NCBI GenBank assembly: GCA_032871835.1
Contig: CM065295.1
Span: forward strand, 26,794,501 to 26,858,500
Length of the DNA stretch: 64,000 nucleotides
Direction of reading: 5' to 3'
From: Dipteronia dyeriana
Lineage: Eukaryota > Streptophyta > Magnoliopsida > Sapindales > Sapindaceae
The stretch's first letter is position 1; each line of letters starts with the position of its first letter. The notes beneath the pieces are model-generated. The model was not told the DNA's origin. It made no database searches and saw only the letters and a list, made by a program, of their open reading frames with translations. Below, piece by piece: positions 30,919 to 42,025 of the stretch. A program made the translations under genes and the position numbers.

Positions 30919-32600
30919 AAAGAGAGAGATGTCAAAAAAGATAGTGAGAGTGAGAGTTCAAAAGAAAGAGAGAGAAAAGAAAAAGATTCTGAAATAGCAA
31001 AAAAAGAAAAAAAAGATGAAAAAGAAAAAGTGGTTGTTGAGAAAATGAGAAAGAGAAAACAAGTAAGCTTTTATGCAAGGGAGAGTGAGGTCAAAAAGGC
31101 TCTATTTTCAAATCAGCCAATGATTGTACTTTTGTACAAAGAGGTTTGCTTTAGTACTAATGAGCATAACCCTTCCTTGCCTAGTGTTGTTGTTTCTCTA
31201 TTGCAGGACTTTTATAAAGTGTTTCCCGAAGAGATGCCTATTGGTTTACCACCAATAAGGGGGATTGAGCACCAAGCTGACTTTGTACCCGGAGCACCCA
31301 TCCCAAATAGACCAGCATATAGAAGTAATCCTGAGGAGACAAAGGAACTTCAAAGGCAGGTTATTGAGCTCATGGAAAAGGGGTATGTATGTGAGAGCAT
31401 GAGTCCTTGTGCGGTTCCCGTATTGCTTGTGCCAAAGAAGGATGGAACATGGAGGATGTGCGTTGATTGTCGTGCCATCAACAATATCACTGTAAAGTAT
31501 CGACATCCTATTCCTAGATTAGATGATATGCTTGATGAATTACATGGTTCTATTGTTTTTACTAAAATTGATCTTAAAAGTGGATATCATCAAATTAGGA
31601 TGAAGGAAGGTGATGAGTGGAAAACTGCTTTCAAAACAAAATATGGATTTTATGAGTGGTTAGTTATGCATTTTGGATTAACTAATGCACCAAGTACTTT
31701 CATGAGATTAATGAACCATGTTTTGCGTGCTTTTATTGGAAAGTTTGTGGTTGTTTATTTTGATGACATTCTGATTTATAGCAAAAAGTTGGATGAGCAT
31801 GTTGAACATTTAAAACTTGTTTTAAGTGTTTTAAGAATAGAAAAGTTGTTTGCTAATCTCAAAAAGTGCACATTTTGCACCGATAAACTTGTATTTCTAG
31901 GTTTTGTTGTTAGTGCTAAGGGAATTGGGGTTGATGAATAAAAGGTTAAGGCAATTAAGGAGTGGCCGAAACCTACCAATGTGGGACAAGTGAGAAGTTT
32001 TCATGGGTTGGCTAGTTTTTATAGGAGGTTTGTGAAAGATTTTAGTAGTGTAGCTGCACCTTTAACCGAAGTTATCAAAAAGAATGTGGGTTTTAAGTGG
32101 GGTAATGAACAAGAAAAGGCATTTAATTTGATTAAGGAAAAATTAACTAATGCACATTTGCTTGCTTTGCCTGACTTTGCTAAAACTTTTGAGATTGAGT
32201 GTGATGCTTTAGGAATAGGTATTGGAGCTGTTCTAATGCAAGAAGGTCGTCCCATTGCATATTTTAGTGAGAAGATAAGCGGAACAGCCTTGAATTATCC
32301 TACCTATGACAAGGAGATGTACGTTTTGATTAGAGCATTGGAAACTTGGCAACACTACCTTTGGCCAAAAGAATTTGTGATTCACACGGATCATGAGTCC
32401 TTGAAGCATATAAAGGGGTAACACAAGCTAAATAAGCGGCCTGCCAAGTGGGTGGAGTTCATTGAAACATTTCCATATGTGATCAAGTACAAAAAGGGTA
32501 AGGAAAACATGGTCGCTGATGCTCTGTCAAAAAGGTACGTTCTACTTTCTACTTTGTATGCTAAATTGTTTGGTTTTGAATACATTAAACAATTGTATGT
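30919..32600 (+). pseudogene. Gypsy T reverse transcriptase and RNase H
   Basis: After a Lys/Glu-rich linker the RT shows [45 protein letters not shown] and [12 protein letters not shown], so the catalytic YFDD is intact; the motif after YEW reads MHFGL instead of MPFGL. RNase H has [23 protein letters not shown] and [12 protein letters not shown]. Nonsense codons at 31939-31941 and 32419-32421 interrupt an otherwise constant frame. Confidence 0.92.
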
Positions 32601-34019
32601 GGAAGATTCTGATTTTGGCAATGTGTTCAATGCATGTGAAGAGGCCGCATTTGGTAAATTTTATAGGCATGATGGATTTTTGTTTAGAGAAACTAAATTA
32701 TGTGTGCCTAAGAGTTCTTTGCGTGAATTGCTTGTTAGAGAAGCTCATGGAGGAGGTTTGATGGGGCAATTTGGTGTAGCTAAGACGCTAGATACTTTGC
32801 ATGAACATTTTTTTTGGCCTCATATGAAACGTGATGTAGAAAGAATCTGTGAGAAATGCATTACTTGTAAACAAGCCAAGTCTAGGATTAAGCCTCATGG
32901 ATTGTATACTCCTTTGCCTATACCTAGTGGACCTTGGATTGATATTTCTATGGATTTTGTGTTGGGTTTGCCTAGGTCAAAAAGGGGTAGGGACTCTATA
33001 TATGTGGTTGTGGATAGGTTTTCTAAAATGGCACATTTCATTCCTTGTCATAAAACTGATGATGCATCACATATTGCTGATTTGTTTTACAAAGAAATCG
33101 TGAGATTGCATGGCATGCCTAAGACCATTGTTTTAGATAGAGATGCTAAGTTCTTAAGCTACTTTTGGAAGACTTTATGGGGTAAGTTAGGCACTAAACT
33201 TTTATTTTCTACTACTTGTCATCCACAAACTGATGGTCAAAAGTAGTTAATAGGACTTTATCCACCTTGTTGCGTGCTATAATACAAAAGAACTTGAAAA
33301 CATGAGAGGATTGTCTGCCGCATGTAGTGTTTGCTTATAATAGGAGCGTGCATTCTGTAACTCATTTTTCACCTTTTGAAATTGTGTATGGTTTTAACCC
33401 ATTGACTCCTATGGATTTAATTCCTTTACCTGTGAATGAGCATGTTAACTTGGATGGAAAGAAAAAGGCAGATTTTGTTAAGCAAATCCATGAAAAGACT
33501 CGGCAAAACGTAGAGAGACGAACTGAGCAATACGCCAATCAAGCAAATAAATGGCGTAAGAAGGTTGTGTTTGAGCCCGGTGATTGGGTATGGTTGCATA
33601 TGAGGAAGGAACGATTCCCAGTCTAGCGGAGTTCTAAACTACTTCCAAGGGGAGATGACCCATTTCAAGTGATTGAAAGAATCAATGACAACGCATACAA
33701 GTTGGATCTTCCAGGTGAGTACAATGTTAGTGCAAGCTTCAATGTTTCTGATTTGTCTCCTTTTGATGTAGGTGATGATTTGAGGACAAATCCTTTTCAA
33801 GAGGGAGGGAATGATGAGAACAAGGCGGCTGCATCAAATGATCCATTGCATGTTCCGTTTGGGCCAATAACAAGGGCAAGAGCTAAGAGATTCAAAGAAG
33901 CACTAAATGTCCTAATTCAAGACACTTGGGCTGATTTTGAATTGTTGAAGTCCAAGATAAGCCCACATGAAGACCAAGGCATAATTAATGTCATCAAGGC
34001 AATTGATTGGGCCGAATAA
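32601..34019 (+). pseudogene. Gypsy T integrase with LTR-encoded C-terminal tail
   Basis: Integrase shows the zinc region ([15 protein letters not shown]...CITCKQAK), the DDE core ([30 protein letters not shown]) and a C-terminal domain ending NVSDLSPFDVGDD. A deletion at about 33242 shifts the frame, TGA at 33303 replaces a Trp codon and TAG lies at 33624-33626. From 33669 the frame runs through the polypurine tract and 208 bases into the 3' LTR, encoding FGPITRARAKRFKEALN and ending at 34017-34019. This tail resembles the CR-type C-terminus of CRM integrases. Confidence 0.88.
33799..33811 (+). promoter_or_regulatory. Polypurine tract of T
   Basis: AAGAGGGAGGGAA directly precedes the TGATGAG start of the 3' LTR. 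Confidence 0.88.
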
Positions 34020-34560
34020 GGAAGACTTGGGTGTGTGGCACAAGCTAGGAGAATAGTCAACTTTGGCTGATTTATTCCCTTTTAATTTCCAAAGAATAAT
34101 AGTTGATTTGTTTCTCAAATTAAGGGGCTGATTTGTTTCCAGATTTAGCTTTCCAATTAGGGAGCAACTCAATAGTTTCTTAAATTAGTTTTCTTCTGAT
34201 TATAAGGCCTTAATGGCCGAATTATCTTGTTTCCTTTTAGGATGGCTTATAGCCTTTCTTTTCGTTTAGGTTTTTAGTATATAAAGGAACGAATTGGATG
34301 TAATTCGATAGACTTGAATTGAATAAAAAATTTGTGAGAGTTTATCTCTTTTTGGTTTTGAAAACTTGACTTATCACTCACATCTTCTTCTTGTTCTTGA
34401 GTGTGGCGTCTTCAACTTCTTGATACCGTTGGTTCTTATCTCCTTATAGGTAATGGGTTGCGGTCCGATAACGTTTTTGTTTGTAAACTTGGTTAGAAAA
34501 CAATCCTTCGTTACCATATATTGGTTCCGGGTCTCACTGCTCTTGGTGAGGTTCATATCA
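33812..34560 (+). repeat. 3' LTR of T (T1 type)
   Basis: A 749-bp LTR runs from TGATGAGAAC to TTCATATCA. It matches the solo LTR at 63224-63970 most closely. TATATAAAGG lies about 270 bases before its end. Confidence 0.92.
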
Positions 34561-34666
34561 CTTGGTCATAGAAGATGTGCAACCGGGATATTCTTTGGCC
34601 AGATTGTGGTTGTTGCCGATGCTAGTTTAGACAAAGCAGAGCGTTTTCATATTATTCTCTAGGGAT

Positions 34667-35410
34667 CTAGACAATTCTATATTCCTTGAATTTTTGGAGG
34701 AGTTGTTTTGCTATACCCAAATAAGCCATCATACCTTCATCTCTGGCTTGATACTCGTCTAAGACTTGGTTGACGATTACCTGTGAGTCACTGAATATCT
34801 CGACCTCATCTGCTCCGAGAGCAATGCAAACTCTAAGCCTTGCTAGCAATGCCCCATATTCCGCTTGGTTGTTTGTTGCTTTGAAATTGAATCTCATCGC
34901 ACATTCAACATCATCTTCCTCTGGGGTGCATACTACGATCCCTACCCCACTGCCATGAGTGTTCGAGGAACCATCGACATAAAATCTCCATGAGAAACTC
35001 CTGCCCAACATTCTTTTTGCTTCCAGATTTGGTTCTGTGAACTCTGTAACAAAATCTGCCACTGTTTGGCCTTTGAGTGATGTCTTAGGCATGTAATGAA
35101 TATCGAATTCGCTCAGCTCGATTCCCCATTTAGTTAATCTCCCTGAAATCTCAAGCTTTTGTAGAATTTTCTTAAGCATGCAGTCGGTGAAAACCTAGAT
35201 TGTATGTGCCTGAAAGTATGGCCTCAGCTTCTTTGCTACCAAAACCAATGCTAAAGCCATTTTCTCTATCTGTGAATACCTGGTTTCAGCTGGAAGAAGA
35301 TCCTTGCTGGTATAGTACATTGGCCTCTGTATCCCGTCTTTTATCCTGACTAGAACCGAGCTTACTGCTAATTCTGTAAGGGACAAGTATAGGTTGAGTA
35401 TTTCTCCCAC
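34667..35410 (-). pseudogene. Tat gypsy RNase H and additional RNase H
   Basis: 35195-35410 reads as the end of the RT-linked RNase H (RPMYYTSKDLLPAETRYSQIEKM). 34667-35179 begins with the linker (FDIHYMPKTSLKGQTVADFV) and continues into a second, archaeal/plant-like RNase H: WRFYVDGSSNTHGSGVGIV, FKATNNQAEYGALLARLR and VEIFSDSQVIVNQV. The three acidic residues of the second domain are present. A stop at about 35180 separates the two pieces. Confidence 0.85.
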
Positions 35411-36107
35411 CTTATGTTTTGAGGGAATGAGAGCCTGACCTAAGTATTATTTGATTTTCAGGAATGCTTGTTCACACTCTTCATTCCATTCAAGTCCTTT
35501 CCCCTTTTTGATCACTTTGAAAAAAGGAGCACAACTATCTGTGACCTTCAAAATGAATCTGCCTAGGTAAGCTAAACATCCCGTCAGGCGTTGTACCTCT
35601 TTTAACGTCCTTGGTGAAGTTATTTTTTGAAGGGTATTGGATCTTCTCGGGATTCACTTCGATCCCTTTTTGGTGAACTTGAAAACCAAGGAACCTTCCT
35701 AAAGGAACCCCAAATAGGCACTTGTTTGGATTTAACTTCATCTGTTACCTTCTCAGGACGTCGAATGTTTCACGCTGGTCCGAAGCATGTTCGTCTGCCG
35801 AAATACTTTTGGTTAACATGTCATCTATGTATACGTCCATGTTTCTTCCTATTTGATGAGTGCAGATTCTATTGACCAATCTTTGATATGTTGCCCCGAC
35901 ATTTTTTTAGACCAAATGGCATCACTATATAACAGTACAAACCCTGATCGGTCGTGAATGCTGTTTTTTCTTTATTAGCTTTATTCATCCGGATATGATT
36001 GTAGCATCGACTGGTTGGTCTATTCTCGGGAGTGGAAAACTATCTTTTGGACATGCTTTGTTCAAATCCGTGTAGTCCACGTACATTCTCCATTGGCCAT
36101 TCTTCTT
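35411..36107 (-). pseudogene. Tat gypsy RT palm and connection, frameshifted
   Basis: The minus strand reads in several frames as the RT palm: an MPFGLKN-like segment near 35910, then VYIDDML with intact YIDD at about 35820-35834. The connection MKLNPNKCLFGVPLGRFLGF at 35682-35741 follows. Frameshifts and stops occur throughout. Confidence 0.7.
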
Positions 36108-36644
36108 TTAGACCAAAATAACATTTGCTACCCACTGAGGACAGTTGATTTCTTTGATCGACCATGCTGCGAGTAACCTCTCCACCTCTTGCTTGATCGC
36201 CTGACTTCTTTCAAGGTTGAAAGATCTTCTCTTTTGTATTACAGGTTTCACATTCAGATCCACCGCCAAATGATGTGATATTATTCGTTCGTCTATCCCC
36301 ACCATGTCTTCATGACTCCATGTGAATACATCTTTGTATTCTCTGAGCAAATTGACAAGATCTAGCTTGACCTTTTCTTCTAAGTTGACTCCAATCTTGA
36401 CCACCTTATTCGGCTCATCTTCCTTAAAGACTGTTGGTTCATTCTTTGAGGTTTCTAGTTCTTCCCTTGGATCGAACTCGAACAACAGTGATTCTTCTTT
36501 CTTGATCTGATCTGGTTGAGTTAAAGTGCATACTTGGTGCTCAATATTATCTTTGTCTTTGTAAACTAAGAGATTAACTCTTCTGGCTATCTCCTGCGAT
36601 CCCTTGATTATACCTACCCCTAATTCAGTCGGGAACTTGATCAT
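36108..36644 (-). pseudogene. Tat gypsy region between PR and RT fingers
   Basis: A 178-codon open stretch has an acidic linker followed by the RT N-terminus in Tat style: DVFTWSHEDMVGIDERIISH, KPVIQKRRSFNLERSQAIKQ and EVERLLAAWSIKEINCPQWV. It is open but has no independent start, and is part of a broken polyprotein. Confidence 0.85.
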
Positions 36645-37014
36645 CAGGGCGTAGGTAGTTGTTACCGCCTTTGTTTTGTTTAGGAAAGGTCGACCTAGTA
36701 ACGTATTATAAGGTCAGTTTTCTAGATCTACCACCACAAAGCCGAGTAGCACTGTTTTCTAGCAAGGAGCTATTCCGATCTTCACGGGCAGCTTCTCTAT
36801 TCCGAGAGACCTAACATCGACTCCCCCGAATCCTTTGAGTGGGGTATGGAAAGGTTGCAAGTTCTTTTGATCCAATATGAGCTGATCATAAATAGCAACA
36901 TTGAGGATGTTTGCCGAGCTACCATTGTTCACTAAAATTCTCCTGACTTCTCTATGGCCAATTCAGGCACTTATGATGATAGCGTCATTTGGTCGGACGT
37001 CGACCCCAAGTGAG
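36645..37014 (-). pseudogene. Tat gypsy protease remnant
   Basis: The minus strand reads RRILVNNGSSANIL in place of the expected VDNGSSADIL, so the catalytic Asp is changed to Asn. NTLLGRPFLNKTKAV follows. Stops interrupt it. The frame ends at 37014 where unrelated repeat sequence begins. Confidence 0.7.
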
Positions 37015-37647
37015 TCTGTAGGGAAAAAACAGTTCAAAACACAGCGGAAGCGTGAGAAAATTTAATAAAATTAGGGTTTGCGTATAGATAAAAATGTTCC
37101 CTTTTAATAACAAGAACCTTAACCCTAGATTAATTGACGTATATAAAAGTATCGTACCTTTTTTTGTGACGATTGAACAAGCGCTGAATTGAATCCGCAA
37201 GATCTTCCAATCCAATCACGAACGTGAATCACATAGGAGTGTGGGCTCCCTTTCTTTAAATTGTATACCTGAGGATGGAAACAAACAAAATCTTTTCTTT
37301 GTTAGTTACAAATATCCTCCAAGAGAATAATCCAAGAACGTTCAGTCACTTGTGAATTATCAATCTACTTGATTGAAACTCGCGTGAACCCGATTTGATT
37401 TTGTACACAAAACCCTTTTGATGTAAAGGATACTAGTATACTATCAAAAATAAAAACGTTCTCTTTTTGTCTTTTCTCCTTGGCCGAATTCCACACCCTA
37501 TATCTTAGAGTTGATTGAATATTTTCTAGAGTAAAATACTAAATTTTTCTCTCTCAAAATTCTCTCATGCCAAGCAAAATTCTCTCTTAGAAAATACTTA
37601 GGTTGGCCGAAATTTTCACTCTAAAAATCATTAGGGCTGACCAAAAA

Positions 37648-37649
<2 letters not shown>

Positions 37650-37700
<51 letters not shown>
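37650..37700. repeat. (CA)n microsatellite with TA tail
   Basis: About 25 CA dinucleotides are followed by a short (TA)n run. The ORF read through it is an artefact of the repeat. Confidence 0.95.
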
Positions 37701-37707
<7 letters not shown>

Positions 37708-37714
<7 letters not shown>

Positions 37715-37976
37715 GGATCATAAATTCTTTCCTAAGAAGAATTTACTTGGTTAGCAAGAATCCTTTCCTTAGGTGGATTTATTTGATAGTTAAAAATTCT
37801 TATCTAAATGGAATTCTATCCTTTTGTATATATACATGGGCTGCCCGAATTTCATAGGATATAGATTAGGATCACAAATCCTTTCCTAAGAAGAATTTAC
37901 TTGGTAATTAAGAACCTTTCCTTACGTAGATTTACTTGGTGGTTAAGAATCCTTTTCAAAAAGGAACTCTATCCTA
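37708..37976. repeat. Two direct ~110-bp repeats in R1
   Basis: GGATCAYAAATYCTTTCC-type blocks at 37708-37816 and 37866-37976 share most of their sequence in order (CTTTCCTAAGAAGAATTTACT, then GGAACTCTATCCT-like ends). They appear to be an old tandem duplication. Confidence 0.7.
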
Positions 37977-38222
37977 CACCAAGACTTCTAATCCAACTCA
38001 ATAATGTATTTGTAACTATATTAAAGACTTCCTAATTTGATTAAATAAATAATTCCTTTTATTTATCTACTTATCAAATATAGTCTTTAACATTAATTAT
38101 ACTACCAACAATAATATAATTTTAGGAGACCATCTCCTACTAGGAAAAAGATTTTGACTTTTAATTAAATAATTAATTAATCACCAAATTAATTAATTTC
38201 AATTTAATTAAATAATAAAATA

Positions 38223-38235
38223 ATATAATATAATT
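38223..38235. repeat. Likely target-site duplication, left copy (LINE B)
   Basis: ATATAATATAATT here and at 44598-44610. The sequence is simple, so chance similarity cannot be fully excluded, but it abuts the poly-T at the LINE 3' end. Confidence 0.6.
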
Positions 38236-38543
38236 TTTTTTAGGTAAATAAATAGTATCATAGAAAGAAGGAAGGAATGTACAAATACAAGGGGCATACC
38301 CTAGGAAGAAAGGGACACAAAGCCCAAAAACAACGTTCAAACAACAAACTCTCTAATAAGAGCTAAACCAAAGGCTTTACAAAGAGCACTGAGCACAACA
38401 CAAGCCCACACCACCTAGGGATAACTAGAGATGAGAGGCTAATTCTTAAACTTCAGAGAAGAGAGCCGGCAATGAATAGTATCTGTAATGATCTTGGCAA
38501 CCTTTCGACTAGACTTTCGAGAACTTTTAAAAATACGACAATT

Positions 38544-41379
38544 TCACTCTCTCCAAATAAAATAGACGGCAGCCGCAAGATAAAGTTTTTTTGTCATGAC
38601 GGAGGGGGAGCTCCCCTTCCAATGAATGGACACCCACTCAATAAGATCATTCCAGCTAAGATGAATCCTAAGAAAACCACATTTATTCAAAAGTTGTGTC
38701 CATATGGGTTTGCTATAAAAACACTCAAAGAAAAGGTGAACATGAGTCTCGGCTTGAGAGTTATAAAGGACACACGTAGTAACAACTTGAGGGTCGTAGC
38801 GCTGAACACGATCCAAGGTAGAAAGCCTACCTTTAATAGCCAACCAAATGATGAAACCCATCCTCGGGATATTCAGCGGGAACCACACAATTTTATACCA
38901 AGAAACCAAAGGATGAGGGGTTCTAAGAGACTCCATAGCAGACGCAACTGAATAAATGCCATTAGAAGAAGGAAGCCACAGAATTCTATCATCCAAAGTT
39001 AAGTTTGGGTTGTAAGAAGGCATACGACTCCGAATTTCAGCAAGGTCAATGGACATAGCAGCAAGCCATCTCCAATTATCATCAAGAACAATGGCATTAA
39101 CCTTAGCATTGATAGAGAGTCCAGAATCATAAATAACACGGGAGCTCCATTTCCATCGAATAGGGCCATCCGGATGCCAATTATCAAACCATAAGGAAGT
39201 TTTCAAGCCATTACCAATGATGTGCTGAATTAAATGATGAGCAAAAGGCCTAAGAAGAAGAAGTTTTCTCATATTCCAAGAACAGATATGATAAGCCTTC
39301 ACCTCCCACAAATTGGTACCTTTGAGGAGATAGGCTTTGATCCAAGAAGTCCAAAGATTACTAGTGCCATAAACCAGAATCCATATATGTCTAATCATAA
39401 GTGCTTTGTTCCACAAAGAGAGGTCCTTGATTCCAAGACCACCATCTTTCTTTGGAACACAAATATCATACCAAGCAATATTAGAGCCTTTGTTGTTCAC
39501 CTCAACCCCATTCCATAAAAAACTTCAGAATTTCTGTTCAATGCTCTTCAAGATTCTCTTTGGAAGATAAATGTGAGATGCCCAAAAGACTTGAATACTA
39601 GTTAAAACCGAGATGATAAGTTGAAGACGACCAACAAAGGAAAGGCACCTATTTAACCAAGAAGAAAGTCTACTCGAAACCTTATCCACAAGGGGAGAGC
39701 AATCACGAAGATTCAGCTTTGAAGAGATGATAGGAATTCCCAAATAGCGAATTGGAAGAGATCCAACCAGGGTAACCAAAGAGGTTGATGAGCTGTTGAC
39801 TAACAGCAACGGGCACAACTGAAATGAAAATGTTGCTCTTAGCATGATTAGAACAAAGTCCTGAAAGCAAAAAGAACTCATCAAGGGCTGACTTGAGCAC
39901 AAGAGCTGAATGATATGAACCATGGCAAAGCATAATCAGGTCATCCGCAAAAGAAAGGTGGGATAGCTTTAATTTATCACACCTCCAATGATATTTGAAG
40001 TTAGGAGTGTCCATAATATGGTTGCCCAAAAGCTTAGAGAGGACCTCCATAGCAATAACAAAGAGATAGGGAGACATAGGGCCCCCTTGCCGAAGGCCCC
40101 TCTTTCCGGAGAAGAAACCAGCAAGCTCACCATTAATAGAGATAGAGAACTTAGGAGTAGTAAGGCAAGCTTTAATCCAATTAATGACTTTCAAAGGAAA
40201 TTGAAATGCAGCAAGAGTGTCAAGCAAGAAGCCCCAATCCACCATATCAAAAGCTTTCATTAAATCCACCTTAAGAGCCAACTTTGGCATACCAGCATCC
40301 TTGTGATAATCCCTCATAAGCTCTTGAACAAGAAGGATGTTATCCCCAATTCTCCTACCTGCTACAAAAGCTAATTGGGAGGGGTTAATAATGTCCGGAA
40401 GACAAGGCTTGATTCTATTGGCTATGATCTTAGCAATGATCTTGTATAGAGTGTTGCAACAAGCGATTGGTCTAAAGTCCGTCATCTTAGAGGGATTAGG
40501 GACCTTGGGGACCAAGGCAAGAATCGTTGCATTGAGCTCCTTAAGAAGAAGACCAGAATGAAAGAACTCTTGAATAGCATTAATAACATCATCACCAACT
40601 ATGTGCCACGTCTTCTTGAAGAATTGAGCATTAAAACCATCGGGACCAGGAGCCTAATTAGGGTGAAGAGAGAAGCAAGCCTTACGAATCTCATCATTTG
40701 TAACTTCTATACTCATGTAATTAGCTTGATCATTGGAGATGTGTTTATCAATAAAATTTCTCAAAGAACAAGAGCCATGTCTAGAAGGCATTGAGCAACC
40801 AAGAATATTTTGAAAGTGACGAATAGCTTCTGATTTGACATGGGTATCTCCTTCAATTAAGGAACCATTTTCACCAGAAATTGAGAGGATCTTACTCCTT
40901 TTACGTCTCTCCTTGATGGCTTTGAAAAAATAAGAGGAATTACGGTCACCGGCCTTGAACAATTGAACTCTAGATTTTTGTCTCAAGAAATCCTCCTCCG
41001 TCTGAAGAGGTAGTGTATAAGAACTCATAAGCTCCTTCTCTTGAATTCTTAAGCTTGCATCAAGAGGCTGAAGATCAAGATTTCTCTGACATTCAACAAG
41101 AGCAGCCTTGGCTTCGATTGATTTAACAGTCACATCCCCCACCGTATTCTTGTTAAGGGATTTTAAAGCCTTCTTCAAATTCCGGAGCTTAGAGCAAAGC
41201 TGAAATTGCATGTTTCCATGAAAATTCTCCTGCCAACAACTCTCAACCAAAGGAAGAAAGTTTTCCCTTTCCGTTAAAAAATTGAAAATTTTAAAAGGGA
41301 AATTCTTCTTATTACCTTGCAACCCAAGTTTAACCAAAGAGGGGCTGTGATCCGAGATGCTAGGAGGAAGAAAAAAGGC
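38544..41379 (-). pseudogene. LINE B ORF2: reverse transcriptase and zf-RVT
   Basis: Same domains as copy A, including KVDLMKAFDMVDW, GLRQGGPMSPYLF (Gly for Asp) and the intact SFADDLIML catalytic motif at about 39940-39966. The zf-RVT region reads CVLYNSQ, so the second Cys of that knuckle is lost. Defects against copy A are a Lys to TAG change at about 40651-40653, a 1-base insertion near 39768, a frame break near 39525 and a stop directly after YFIWRE at 38544. It cannot make full-length ORF2 protein. Confidence 0.9.
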
Positions 41380-42025
41380 TTAAGAGTGCTCAAACTTAGC
41401 CATCCATTCCTTGTTAACTAGAACTCTATCCAACTTTTTAGAGATGCAGGCATTGCTTCTTTTATTACACCAAGTATGGAGGAAACCTGAGAAACGAAGG
41501 TCATCTAACTCCACAGACTGAAGACAATTATCAAACTCCTCCATAGCTACTGAAATTTTGGAAGAACCCCCAACCGATTCTTGCACCCTCCTAGATACAT
41601 TGAAGTCCCCAACAACAATCCAAGGAGTACCACCATGCTGAAAAACACACATGTTATCCCAAAGAGCTCTTCTAGCCCTTTCATCATTAGAACCATAAAC
41701 AAAGGAAATATTAAATTGATCATTACTATCCAAAATACAAGCTAGACAATGAATGATTTGATCCGTTTCACTAATTTTGCTGATTTTGAGAATCCTAGGA
41801 TCCCATCCAACCCAAATTCTACCAAGATCATGACTGCAGTAATTGTCTAAAATATCCCAATTTTTTGAAAACTGAATTGACAACAAGAGGTGTATTGGTC
41901 TTTCTCACTCTTGTTTCAACTAAACAAACAAGACTTAGCTTGTGATCCAACAACATCTTCTTAACTTCTAATTGCTTATGGGCAGCATTAAGGCCCCTAA
42001 TATTCCAGCAAGCAAAATTAATCAT
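41380..42025 (-). pseudogene. LINE B ORF2: APE-type endonuclease
   Basis: The endonuclease retains the N-terminal FACWNIRGLN motif that is deleted in copy A, then CLVETRV, VVGDFNV, TWCNKR and KLDRVLVN. A frameshift near 41865 splits it into 41828-42025 and 41380-41886. It ends at the TAA 41380-41382 shared with copy A, before the SDHSP motif. The start ATG 42023-42025 overlaps the ORF1 stop by 8 bases. Confidence 0.9.

Larger units (their letters stand above)
28372..34560 (+). mobile_element. Gypsy element T (CRM-like), 5' LTR truncated
   Basis: A Ty3/gypsy element with partial 5' LTR (28372-28691), primer site, leader, gag-pol, polypurine tract and complete 3' LTR (33812-34560). It lacks about 430 bases of the 5' LTR, so no target duplication can be checked. 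The right flank is Tat-type gypsy coding sequence. Pol is a clear relative of element G. Stops at 29785, 30916, 31939, 32419, 33303 and 33624 plus two frameshifts make it dead. Confidence 0.92.
34561..37014 (-). mobile_element. Tat-type Ty3/gypsy fragment, minus strand
   Basis: On the minus strand, protease, reverse transcriptase, RNase H and a second RNase H (aRNH) appear in order. This is the arrangement typical of the Tat lineage of plant gypsy elements. Gag and integrase are absent, because the fragment is cut by the T 3' LTR at 34560 and by another repeat at about 37014. Multiple stops and frameshifts make it an old pseudo-element. Confidence 0.85.
37015..38235 (+). repeat. Unclassified repeat R1, left part
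   Basis: Non-coding sequence begins TGTAGGGAAAAAACAG. A ~350-base part of it recurs in inverse orientation at 54287-54640, showing that it is a dispersed repeat. It resembles an LTR or non-autonomous LTR element but no paired end was proved. LINE copy B interrupts it at 38236. Confidence 0.55.

Noticed and set aside
37603..37857. ORF with a His-Thr run
   Set aside because: Translation of a (CA)n microsatellite.
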